A stretch of DNA of 5,186 nucleotides from Planctomycetaceae bacterium (GCA_031266315.1 JAISBG010000763.1:1-5186), one strand, 5' to 3'; positions 1-5,029 are shown, numbered from the stretch's first letter. Program-made: numbers and translations. Notes: generated by a model from the sequence alone, not told the origin.

Positions 1-98
1 TGAATTGCCGGTAACAGAAGCGCAATCAGAACTCCGATAATCGCAATGACTACAAGAAGTTCGACGAGGGTAAAGGCGAAAATGGTTGTTTTTTTCAT
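1..98 (-). CDS. DUF1559 prepilin-like protein, N-terminal fragment
   Basis: The gene starts at the ATG at 98-96 and leaves the window at the left edge after 32 codons. The protein begins MKKTTIFAFTLVELL and continues through a hydrophobic helix ending in LLLPAIQ. This is the class III (type IV pilin-like) prepilin signal: a short basic leader, then Phe at +1 and Glu at +5 (F9 and E13), then a membrane helix of about 20 residues that serves for membrane anchoring and assembly. The residue before the cleavage point is Ala8, not the usual Gly. A strong AAGGAG lies 6 nt upstream of the ATG (105-110), which fixes the start. The sequence matches planctomycete DUF1559 (SBP_bac_10) proteins, abundant pseudopilin-like envelope proteins whose exact role is unknown. 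The C-terminal domain that would confirm the family is outside the window. An unusually long, hairpin-rich region lies upstream. Confidence 0.88.
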   Translation of the reverse strand, partial: MKKTTIFAFTLVELLVVIAIIGVLIALLLPAI

Positions 99-130
99 GG
101 TATTCTCCTTATGAAAAAATGGTAAAATGA

Positions 131-464
131 ACAGATTACGTAACATATAATCTGTTTTGTAAATTGGAAAAACGCAATGCCGAGAAACGGCAACAGAATA
201 TCGCTCTTAGACAGGAGCGACACGACTGTTAAAACAGGCTCATTCCCACCAACGAAAGTGGTGCATTACATAAAATGCAATGCGGAATTATACCCGTGAG
301 ATTATACGCGACGCTCCCTTAACGGGAGCAACGCAACTTTATAATCTCGTGGTAATTTTCTACCCGGAAAATCCGGTCGTTATGTAGAAAACTACAGTTC
401 GCCGAAGCGATTTTAACAGTTGTTGACGTACTCTATTTTTTTAAAACCCGAATAAAAATTCGGG
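131..464. other. Dense nested inverted-repeat block, candidate structured RNA or leader
   Basis: No reading frame is supported here, yet almost every base falls in an inverted repeat. In order: ACAGATTA/TAATCTGT (131-138/148-155); TGCCG/CGGCA (178-182/188-192); TCGCTC/GAGCGA (201-206/215-220); a closing stem ACTGTTAAAA/TTTTAACAGT (225-234/411-420); CACCA-C-GAAA-G-TGGTG (247-263, one bulge, GNRA loop); TGCATT/AATGCA (262-267/274-279); GAGATTATA/TATAATCTC (298-306/340-348), which encloses GCG/CGC and GCTCCC/GGGAGC (313-318/324-329); TTTTCTAC/GTAGAAAA (356-363/384-391), which encloses CCGGA/TCCGG (364-368/372-376); TCGC/GCGA (399-402/407-410); and CCCGAAT/ATTCGGG (447-453/458-464). The 225-234/411-420 stem would close a multibranch structure. 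The strand is unresolved. Wobble pairs at 224:421, 296:350 and 297:349 and the GAAA loop favour a plus-strand RNA. The promoter at 546-574 and a UUCG loop at 403-406 favour the minus strand, making it the leader of the prepilin gene. Confidence 0.5.
440..464 (-). terminator. Terminator-like hairpin (possible attenuator)
   Basis: On the minus strand a perfect 7-bp stem CCCGAAT/ATTCGGG (464-458/453-447) with a TTTT loop is followed by TTTT and then a run of A. The U-tract is short, so termination would be weak. It lies about 75 nt downstream of the start predicted from the minus-strand promoter at 546-574 and about 340 nt before the prepilin start codon. That position would suit premature termination of a leader transcript. 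This is inference from position and shape only. Confidence 0.35.
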
Positions 465-545
465 CGATTTATCTTTCAAAACGGAAAAATGATCTCCAAA
501 AGTTTAGTTGGAAATTAAAAAGACGGAAAAATAACAATGTTCCGT

Positions 546-574
546 ACTATATACCTAAAGCGAAAACATGTCAA
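546..574 (-). promoter_or_regulatory. Sigma70-type promoter towards the prepilin gene
   Basis: Read on the minus strand, TTGACA (574-569) and TATAGT (551-546) are separated by exactly 17 bp. The -35 is a perfect consensus hexamer and the -10 matches 4 of 6. The sequence upstream (575-660) is very AT-rich with A and T runs, which could act as an UP element. The predicted start is near 539, giving a leader of about 440 nt before the DUF1559 ATG at 98. Confidence 0.5.
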
Positions 575-714
575 TGGGAGAGTAAATAAAATTAGACGGA
601 ATTTTGGTATTTTTTAAAAATTTTTTCGTTTATACCCAAAAATCTAAAAAAATCGTAATTATTCAGCAGAATTTTTGTTAAAAGTAGGCAATTATGAGAT
701 GAGTGACCTTTGGT
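575..714. other. AT-rich spacer without a gene
   Basis: This stretch consists largely of A and T runs (for example 609-630 and 646-656). I see no reading frame with start signals, no tRNA and no strong hairpin. It separates the minus-strand promoter from the repeat cluster and may supply promoter-upstream A/T tracts. The similar stretch 975-1075, before the tRNA promoter, also holds nothing I can name. Confidence 0.6.
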
Positions 715-820
715 AGGTGGGCAACCTTTCGCTATGTGCTAAAAGGTTACGTCGGCAAAGCCAACTATGAATTAGATTAACAATGGTAAATGGTGTTGCT
801 TTCCGTTTTGGAGTCAATAA
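715..820 (+). repeat. Hairpin-bearing repeat, copy A
   Basis: About 106 bp, running from AGGTGGGC to the end block GTCAATAA. It aligns over its whole length with copy B, with mostly transition differences and small length changes (blocks GGTGGGC, CCTTTCGCT, CGTCGGC, AGATTAAC, CCGTTTTGG, GTCAATAA). It can form an imperfect hairpin (721-726 with 745-750, upper stem 727-729 with 742-744) around the tip GCTATGTGCT, then a second small hairpin GTCGGC/GCCAAC (751-756/760-765). No coding potential is seen. Confidence 0.8.
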
Positions 821-823
821 TAA

Positions 824-923
824 AGGTGGGCGACCTTTCGCTGAAAGGTCGCGTCGGCGTTAGCCGACTGTGAACCAGATTAACGACGGCAAACTAAGTT
901 GCCAACCGTTTTGGGGTCAATAA
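824..923 (+). repeat. Hairpin-bearing repeat, copy B
   Basis: A direct tandem copy of repeat A, about 100 bp, separated from it by three bases. It contains two perfect adjacent hairpins: a 10-bp stem GCGACCTTTC/GAAAGGTCGC (830-839/843-852) with a 3-nt GCT loop, and GTCGGC/GCCGAC (853-858/863-868) with a GTTA loop. It ends with the same CCGTTTTGG and GTCAATAA blocks as copy A. The tip of the first hairpin is shorter than in copies A and C. Confidence 0.82.
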
Positions 924-930
924 CGACTCA

Positions 931-974
931 ACCGGCACGATCTTTTTAGCAAATAGCGAAGGGATCGCCCACCT
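931..974 (-). repeat. Inverted partial copy C of the same repeat
   Basis: Read on the minus strand from 974, this carries AGGTGGGC, then CTTCGCTATTTGCTAAAA, then GATCGTGCCGG. It matches the first hairpin part of copy A, including the long tip (GCTATNTGCTAAAA). The later part of the unit is missing, so it is a truncated, inverted copy. Its lower stem is GCGATC/GATCGT (968-963/942-937). Confidence 0.7.
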
Positions 975-1075
975 TTGTTGCCCTTTGTTGTCCAATATTA
1001 AGCAATGCTCTGATTCAATAACAGAATATTTACGATTTTGCTGTTCTCATTTTCAAAAAATTCCACGACACCCTC

Positions 1076-1104
1076 TTGTCATATCAAATTTCGGCGATTA
1101 TAAT
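1076..1104 (+). promoter_or_regulatory. Sigma70-type promoter of tRNA-Gly
   Basis: TTGTCA (1076-1081) and a perfect TATAAT (1099-1104) are separated by 17 bp, close to the bacterial housekeeping consensus. Transcription would start near 1111, giving a 5' leader of about 46 nt to be trimmed from the tRNA. This is the strongest plus-strand promoter in the window and sits where a tRNA promoter is expected. Confidence 0.75.
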
Positions 1105-1156
1105 TTGTCGAAAATAATTTAATGAATTGCGTGATTTTGTTTTGTTGAATTATTTT

Positions 1157-1229
1157 GCGGGCGTAGCTCAGTTGGTAGAGCACGACGTTGCCAACGTCGT
1201 TGTCGACGGTTCGAACCCGTTCGCCCGCT
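1157..1229 (+). tRNA. tRNA-Gly (anticodon GCC)
   Basis: All cloverleaf parts are present. The acceptor stem GCGGGCG/CGCCCGC (1157-1163/1222-1228) is perfect. The D arm is GCTC/GAGC (1166-1169/1178-1181) with an AGTTGGTA loop. The anticodon stem CGACG/CGTCG (1183-1187/1195-1199) holds the loop TTGCCAA, which puts anticodon GCC at 1190-1192. The variable loop has 5 nt. The T arm GACGG/CCGTT (1205-1209/1217-1221) has the loop TTCGAAC. The discriminator base is U (1229), as usual for bacterial tRNA-Gly. The 3' CCA is not encoded and must be added by a nucleotidyltransferase. It reads GGC and GGU codons. A promoter lies upstream and a terminator downstream, so it looks like a single-gene transcript. 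Confidence 0.97.
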
Positions 1230-1241
1230 CTGACGTCAATG

Positions 1242-1258
1242 ACCGCCGGGGCGGTTTT
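1242..1258 (+). terminator. Small GC hairpin with T4 after the tRNA
   Basis: ACCGC/GCGGT (1242-1246/1251-1255) with a 4-nt loop is followed by TTTT. It lies 13 nt after the tRNA and 15 nt before the stronger terminator. It may act as an auxiliary terminator or as a 3'-trailer structure guiding tRNA processing. Confidence 0.4.
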
Positions 1259-1272
1259 CCGGTTCAAGGTAT

Positions 1273-1306
1273 AAAGCCCAGTCCCACAAAGGCTGGGCTT
1301 TTTTTT
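1273..1306 (+). terminator. Rho-independent terminator of tRNA-Gly
   Basis: The stem AAAGCCCAG/CTGGGCTTT (1273-1281/1293-1301), extended by a wobble pair and a C-G pair, closes a short CCACAAA loop and runs directly into a tract of eight T (1299-1306). The A-run before the stem would also support termination on the other strand. It separates the tRNA transcript from tig. Confidence 0.9.
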
Positions 1307-1348
1307 ATTCACAATGATTTATTCATTGCGAATCATTTCACTAATGAA

Positions 1349-1376
1349 TTGATTGAATTGGATTTCCTGCTATAAA
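1349..1376 (+). promoter_or_regulatory. Candidate promoter of tig
   Basis: TTGATT (1349-1354) and TATAAA (1371-1376) are 16 bp apart, downstream of the tRNA terminator. Transcription would start near 1383, leaving a leader of only about 17 nt without a Shine-Dalgarno sequence. The hexamers are imperfect, so confidence is moderate. Confidence 0.45.
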
Positions 1377-1399
1377 CCTTCTTTTTTATTTCAAATACA

Positions 1400-2899
1400 A
1401 TGACAAATTCTGAAAACGACGACAATGTCGATGTCGATACTAATGATTTGGTTTTGACATCCGATATTCAAAAAATCAGTTCTTGTGAACGCCGTGTCAA
1501 AGTAACTATTTCGCAATCCGAAGTGGAACGTTATTTCCAAAAAGAATTTAACGATTTGGAAAAAAAGGCTTATGTTCCCGGCTTTCGTAATGGAAAAGCA
1601 CCGCGAAAACTCATCGAAAAACGGTTTAGGAAAGATATTTCCGACCAAGTGAAAAACGCTTTAGTTGTCAACGCTTTGACGAAGATGAATCAACAAAGTG
1701 ATTTTACACCGATTAGCGAACCGGATTTTCAATATGATTCTTTGGTACTTCCTGATGCCGGACCCTTTGTTTTTGAATTTGGAATTGAAGTTCGTCCTGA
1801 ATTTGATCTTCCGGAATGGAAAGGTCTCAAAATTGAAAAACCGGTACGGGATTTTTCTTCAGCCGATGTTGACGCCGCGATTAAACAAATTTTGTCGGAA
1901 CACGGTGAACTCAGCTACAAAACCGAACCCGCCGAACCTGACGACTATATCGAAACAAAATTGACCTTCAAAGCGGGAGAGCGAATTCTTTCTTCTATTG
2001 AGCGGGAAACCATACGGATTTGTCCGACACTTTCGTTTCACGACGGTTCCATCAACAATGCAGATACGTTATTAACCGGAGTCAAACAAGGCGATGTGGT
2101 CACAACCTCAATTACTTTAAAAGAAGATGCTGCTGACTTTGAATTTCGCGGAAAAACGGTTGATGCCGTTTTTGAAATTCTGGCGGTCAAAAAGTTAACG
2201 GTTCCGGTTCTTTCCGAAGCCTTTTTGGAACGTCTCAACGGTTACAAGAACGAAGCCGATTTCCGTGATATGGTTCTTGACACGTTACGGCGTCAGTTGG
2301 AACATGAACAACGATCTCAGGCTCGGCGTCAAATTACAGAAGCCTTGACGGTTACTGCCGATTGGGAACTTCCGCCGACATTGCTCAAACGTCAATCGGA
2401 ACGAGAATTTCGACGGAAAATTCTGGAATTGCAACGGAGCGGTTACACTCAGCGGACAATTCAAGCCCATTCAAATTTCTTGCATCAAAACAATACGGAA
2501 GAAACCGCTCGTGCCTTAAAAGAACATTTTATCCTCGAAAAAATTGCGGAAATTGAAAATATTGAAGAGACGGAAGAAGATACTGATTTGGAAATTGGGC
2601 TTATTGCCTCCCAAAACGGATTGTCGCCGCGAAGAGTTCGCGCACACCTCGAAAAAGCAGGCGAGATGGATATTCTGCGAAATCAAATTATTGAACGAAA
2701 AGTAATTGATTTGATTTTTCAACATGCAACTTTCAATGAAGTCCCTTTCGACTTTAAATCTCTAAACGAAGAAGCAGTTGATTGGGCAATCGCGCCTGAC
2801 CCGAATGCCATTGCGGAAGTTACGGCAGAAGACCTAAAAGCCGTCAACAAAGAAATCGACTCCAAGAAAAAAATAGACCCCAATACCAAAGTGAAATAA
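1400..2899 (+). CDS. tig: Trigger factor, ribosome-associated chaperone
   Basis: Trigger factor binds the ribosome at the nascent-chain exit tunnel and shields emerging proteins. The 499-residue product has the family layout. The N-terminal ribosome-binding domain (about 18-135) carries the signature VPGFRNGKAP at 59-68, equivalent to the GFRxGKxP loop that contacts ribosomal protein L23. A degenerate FKBP-like PPIase domain follows (about 170-265), with recognisable LLTGVKQGD and FEFRGKTVDAVFEI strands. The helical C-terminal chaperone arms (about 266-450) come next, and a hydrophilic tail (450-499) ends the protein. E. coli trigger factor has 432 residues, so this one is long: an acidic N-terminal extension of about 17 residues and the tail account for much of the excess. 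The ATG at 1400 is the first Met before the conserved core, and the next in-frame Met is residue 96. No Shine-Dalgarno is visible. The gene has its own candidate promoter, and the clpP/clpX neighbours common in other bacteria are absent. Confidence 0.93.
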   Translation: MTNSENDDNVDVDTNDLVLTSDIQKISSCERRVKVTISQSEVERYFQKEFNDLEKKAYVPGFRNGKAPRKLIEKRFRKDISDQVKNALVVNALTKMNQQSDFTPISEPDFQYDSLVLPDAGPFVFEFGIEVRPEFDLPEWKGLKIEKPVRDFSSADVDAAIKQILSEHGELSYKTEPAEPDDYIETKLTFKAGERILSSIERETIRICPTLSFHDGSINNADTLLTGVKQGDVVTTSITLKEDAADFEFRGKTVDAVFEILAVKKLTVPVLSEAFLERLNGYKNEADFRDMVLDTLRRQLEHEQRSQARRQITEALTVTADWELPPTLLKRQSEREFRRKILELQRSGYTQRTIQAHSNFLHQNNTEETARALKEHFILEKIAEIENIEETEEDTDLEIGLIASQNGLSPRRVRAHLEKAGEMDILRNQIIERKVIDLIFQHATFNEVPFDFKSLNEEAVDWAIAPDPNAIAEVTAEDLKAVNKEIDSKKKIDPNTKVK

Positions 2900-2907
2900 C
2901 TCATGTT

Positions 2908-2930
2908 ACGCATCAACTGCGTCTTTAATC
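2908..2930 (+). terminator. Weak hairpin just after tig
   Basis: ACGCA/TGCGT (2908-2912/2918-2922) with a TCAAC loop begins 9 nt after the tig stop and is followed by CTTTAATC. The stem is short and the T-tract interrupted, so it is at best a weak terminator. The hairpin array at 2954-3134 may do more of the work. Confidence 0.25.
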
Positions 2931-2953
2931 TTACGGACTAGTTAATTTTCCTC

Positions 2954-3134
2954 TGTCCCGTTAGGGACAAAATGTTGGTAGAAAAACAATCATATTAAAA
3001 ACGCTCGTCCCGTTAGGGACGAAATGTTGGTGAAATCAGGGAACCCTCATTAACCTTACCAACATGACATCCCTACGGGATGCGGACAATTTGTTGCATC
3101 GTTTTCTACCAACATGTCGTCCCTAACGGGACGG
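2954..3134. repeat. Four-copy convergent REP-like hairpin array
   Basis: A unit of about 30 bp, a short palindrome plus the tag AAATGTTGGTAGAAA, occurs four times between the convergent tig and sulfatase genes. Copies 1 (2954-2985) and 2 (3006-3035) are on plus. Copies 3 (3056-3082) and 4 (3102-3134) are on minus, so the two pairs point at each other. The stems are TGTCCC/GGGACA, CGTCCC/GGGACG, CATCCC/GGGATG and CGTCCC/GGGACG. The loop is GTTA in copies 1, 2 and 4 and GTA in copy 3. Stem changes between copies are compensated. This is the layout of REP/BIME elements, which typically sit at 3' ends of genes and are mobilised by RAYT (TnpA-REP) enzymes. No such gene is in the window. Confidence 0.85.
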
Positions 3135-3220
3135 AAAAATTCACGATCACAAAAAACAATCACAGAGATGTTGTGAATTATCAAAAAAGTACCAATTTTA
3201 TAATTCACCCAGTATATCTC

Positions 3221-4747
3221 TTATTTTTTCACCGATTTTTTGACCGATTCAAGTAATTCATTCAATTCCTTGACAATTTCCGGTTTTTCGGGAGCGATAT
3301 TTTTTTGTTCGGAAATATCAACCGAAAGATCATAGAGTTGGGGTTCGGGCAGATTGCCGGTTTCGACCGGCACATTATTGCCCATCTTGGGTGCTGCCAA
3401 AATCCGTGAACCCTTTTCATTCGGCGGAATATATTTCCAGTTACGTGAAATTAAGGCGAGACCGTTACCGTGTTCGATAACAAAATCACGTCCTACTACT
3501 GATTTGCCGATTAACGTTGCAGAAGAATCAATACTGTCCGGTGCGGCTTCTTCCGGAATTGTTTGACCAACAATTGATGCCAGTGAAGCAAACAAATCAA
3601 TTTGTGAAACAGCCGCTTCCGAAACACCCGCTTTAACTTGTTGCGACCATTGGACAATAAACGGAACACGTGTTCCCGCTTCAAATTTACTATACTTTGA
3701 ACCGCGAAGATGTCCCGCAGGTTGATGATTGCCAATGTTTTCCATTGACCCGTCCTTGTAACCGTCATCAACAATTGGTCCATTATCACTGGTAAAGATA
3801 ATTAGTGTATTATCAAATATTCCCTGTTCTTTAAGTGTATCAGTAATTTTGCCAACAGTATCATCAAGTTGCAAAATCACATCACCGCGTGCTCCATGAC
3901 CGCTTTTTCCCGCGAATTTCGGATGGGCAACGCGAGGTGCATGAATATCGTGTGTTGCAAAATAAATGAAAAACGGTACGTTTTTATTTTCTTTGATGAA
4001 AGCAATGGCTTTATCAGTTAATGTTTCCGCAATTGTTTCATCATTCCAAAGAGCCGATTGACCGCCGGTCATAAATCCAATCCGCCCAATACCGTTGATA
4101 ATAGTATTATCGTGACCGTGTGTTGTGTGCATTTTCAGGAGTTCAGGATGTTCACGTCCGGTTGGCAGATTACCGATTTTTTCGTTATATTTAACTTCTA
4201 TCGGATCATTCGGGTCAAGATTGACAATATGATCGTTCTCAACATAAACACAGGGAACACGATCTCCGGTTGCGGGCATAATGAAACAATAATCAAAACC
4301 AATTTCACGCGGTCCGGGTTTAATCGAACCATTCCAATTAACTCCTTCTGCCGTTCCCAATCCAAGATGCCATTTACCGATAGCGGCTGTTTTGTAACCT
4401 GATTTTTGCAACACGGACGCCAACGTAACACGTTCCGGCGTGATGATTGCTTTGGCATTTCCCGGTGCAATACCGGTTCCTTGCCGCCGCCAAGGATATT
4501 CTCCGGTTAATAAACCGTAACGTGAAGGTGTACAGGTTGCCGAAGTGGAATGAGCGTTGGTAAAACGAAGACCATTCGTTGCCAAACTGTCGATGTGCGG
4601 TGTTGGAATTTCCTTGCCGCCGTAACAGGAAACATCGCCGTAACCGAGATCATCGCAAAAAATTACAACAATATTCGGATGTTCCGCCGACCAACCGGAA
4701 ACAACAAATAATCCCAATAAACAAAATGTCGAAAGAAAATTTTTCAT
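3221..4747 (-). CDS. Secreted formylglycine-dependent sulfatase
   Basis: Arylsulfatase-type enzyme (Pfam sulfatase PF00884; SulfAtlas S1), 508 residues, expected to hydrolyse sulfate esters, probably on a glycan. It starts with a Sec signal peptide (about 1-21: basic MKN, hydrophobic LGLFVV, likely cut near SA-EHP), so it is exported. Metal-ligand Asp32-Asp33 lie in the CDDLGYGD motif. Cys72 of CTPSR (72-76) is the residue converted to formylglycine. GKWHLG (124-129) gives Lys125 and His127. His266/His269 lie in ATHDIHAP, and Asp321-Asn322 in FTSDNG complete the metal site. Lys351 precedes the FEAGTRVP motif. The C-terminus (about 431-500) has the usual NWKYI and LYDLSVD motifs. AGGAG ends 9 nt before the ATG and supports this start. 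A formylglycine-generating enzyme must be encoded elsewhere. The substrate cannot be read from the sequence. The gene is co-directional with the upstream DUF1559 gene, but the 282-nt gap suggests its own transcript. Confidence 0.94.
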   Translation of the reverse strand: MKNFLSTFCLLGLFVVSGWSAEHPNIVVIFCDDLGYGDVSCYGGKEIPTPHIDSLATNGLRFTNAHSTSATCTPSRYGLLTGEYPWRRQGTGIAPGNAKAIITPERVTLASVLQKSGYKTAAIGKWHLGLGTAEGVNWNGSIKPGPREIGFDYCFIMPATGDRVPCVYVENDHIVNLDPNDPIEVKYNEKIGNLPTGREHPELLKMHTTHGHDNTIINGIGRIGFMTGGQSALWNDETIAETLTDKAIAFIKENKNVPFFIYFATHDIHAPRVAHPKFAGKSGHGARGDVILQLDDTVGKITDTLKEQGIFDNTLIIFTSDNGPIVDDGYKDGSMENIGNHQPAGHLRGSKYSKFEAGTRVPFIVQWSQQVKAGVSEAAVSQIDLFASLASIVGQTIPEEAAPDSIDSSATLIGKSVVGRDFVIEHGNGLALISRNWKYIPPNEKGSRILAAPKMGNNVPVETGNLPEPQLYDLSVDISEQKNIAPEKPEIVKELNELLESVKKSVKK

Positions 4748-4810
4748 CGAATTTTTCTCCTAAATGTAATAAATTAAAGTAACACAAACAAAATATATTG
4801 TAATATTTCG

Positions 4811-4841
4811 CAAACAATTATCTCATTGATGTAATTGTTTG
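4811..4841. promoter_or_regulatory. 10-bp inverted repeat upstream of the sulfatase
   Basis: CAAACAATTA (4811-4820) and TAATTGTTTG (4832-4841) are perfect inverted repeats with an 11-bp spacer, 64-94 bp upstream of the sulfatase ATG. The flanks AATATTTCG (4802-4810) and CGAATATT (4852-4859) extend the symmetry imperfectly. The arm spacing and position suit a dimeric regulator's operator. It lacks a T-tract on either strand, so a terminator is less likely. I found no convincing -35/-10 pair for the sulfatase, though TACAAT and TATATT hexamers occur nearby on the minus strand. Confidence 0.45.
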
Positions 4842-4917
4842 TGAATGATTACGAATATTTTACCGCCGATAATCAGGTTTTCAAGGGGTGTTCCCGTTTT
4901 TTCACGAAGGATTTTAA

Positions 4918-5023
4918 TTAATAGTTAATAGTTAATAATGAATAGTGGAGACGCAAACGGATTCAATACACTTCGGTAAATTGTACGCTTGCGAACTATT
5001 CACTATTAACTATTCGTTATTCA
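4918..5023. repeat. Inverted heptanucleotide tandem repeats forming a long hairpin
   Basis: On plus, four heptamers in a row (TTAATAG, TTAATAG, TTAATAA, TGAATAG; 4918-4945) are followed by a non-repeat centre. On minus, four heptamers (TGAATAA, CGAATAG, TTAATAG, TGAATAG; 5023-4996) mirror them. The arms pair over 20 bp with one mismatch (4927-4946/4995-5014), and weaker pairing reaches about 4920/5021. An inner stem CGCAAACG/CGCTTGCG (4952-4959/4986-4993, one mismatch) lies inside. The block starts 6 bp after the DUF1559 stop codon. It may be a dispersed heptamer repeat or MITE-like element, or may protect the mRNA 3' end. No target-site duplication is evident. Confidence 0.8.
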
Positions 5024-5029
5024 CTAAAT

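Noticed and set aside
146..151. TATAAT on plus as a -10 for a plus-strand RNA through 160-460
   Set aside because: The -35 position (123-128, TAAAAT) is not promoter-like, and the hexamer forms part of a hairpin arm. It is too weak to annotate.
131..464. Known riboswitches (c-di-GMP, fluoride, mini-ykkC, cobalamin) in the structured block
   Set aside because: I checked by eye for their conserved cores and found none on either strand. A covariance-model search would be decisive.
1209..1229. tRNA 3' end as an integration attachment site
   Set aside because: I see no second copy of the tRNA 3' segment and no integrase in the window.
1079..1312. A 77-codon minus-strand open frame across the tRNA and its promoter
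   Set aside because: It is antisense to the tRNA, includes the terminator hairpin and has no start signals. It is a chance frame.
1127..1375. An 82-codon plus-strand open frame across the tRNA region
   Set aside because: It reads straight through the tRNA-Gly gene and its terminator, has no ribosome binding site, and its peptide resembles nothing. The tRNA explains the sequence.
1391..2916. Several short open frames antisense to or out of frame with tig
   Set aside because: The tig frame has clear family motifs along its whole length, and the overlapping frames show no recognisable domains or ribosome binding sites.
2954..3134. Possible CRISPR array
   Set aside because: There are only four units in mixed orientation with uneven gaps, each with an internal palindrome and gene-end location. 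That is REP-like, not direct repeats with regular spacers, and no cas gene is present.
3354..4782. Short open frames antisense to or out of frame with the sulfatase gene
   Set aside because: All sulfatase motifs lie in one continuous minus-strand frame. The others are low-complexity or unlike any protein family.
4884..4902. GGG...CCC followed by T6 on plus as a terminator
   Set aside because: The stem is only 3-4 bp and no plus-strand gene ends nearby.
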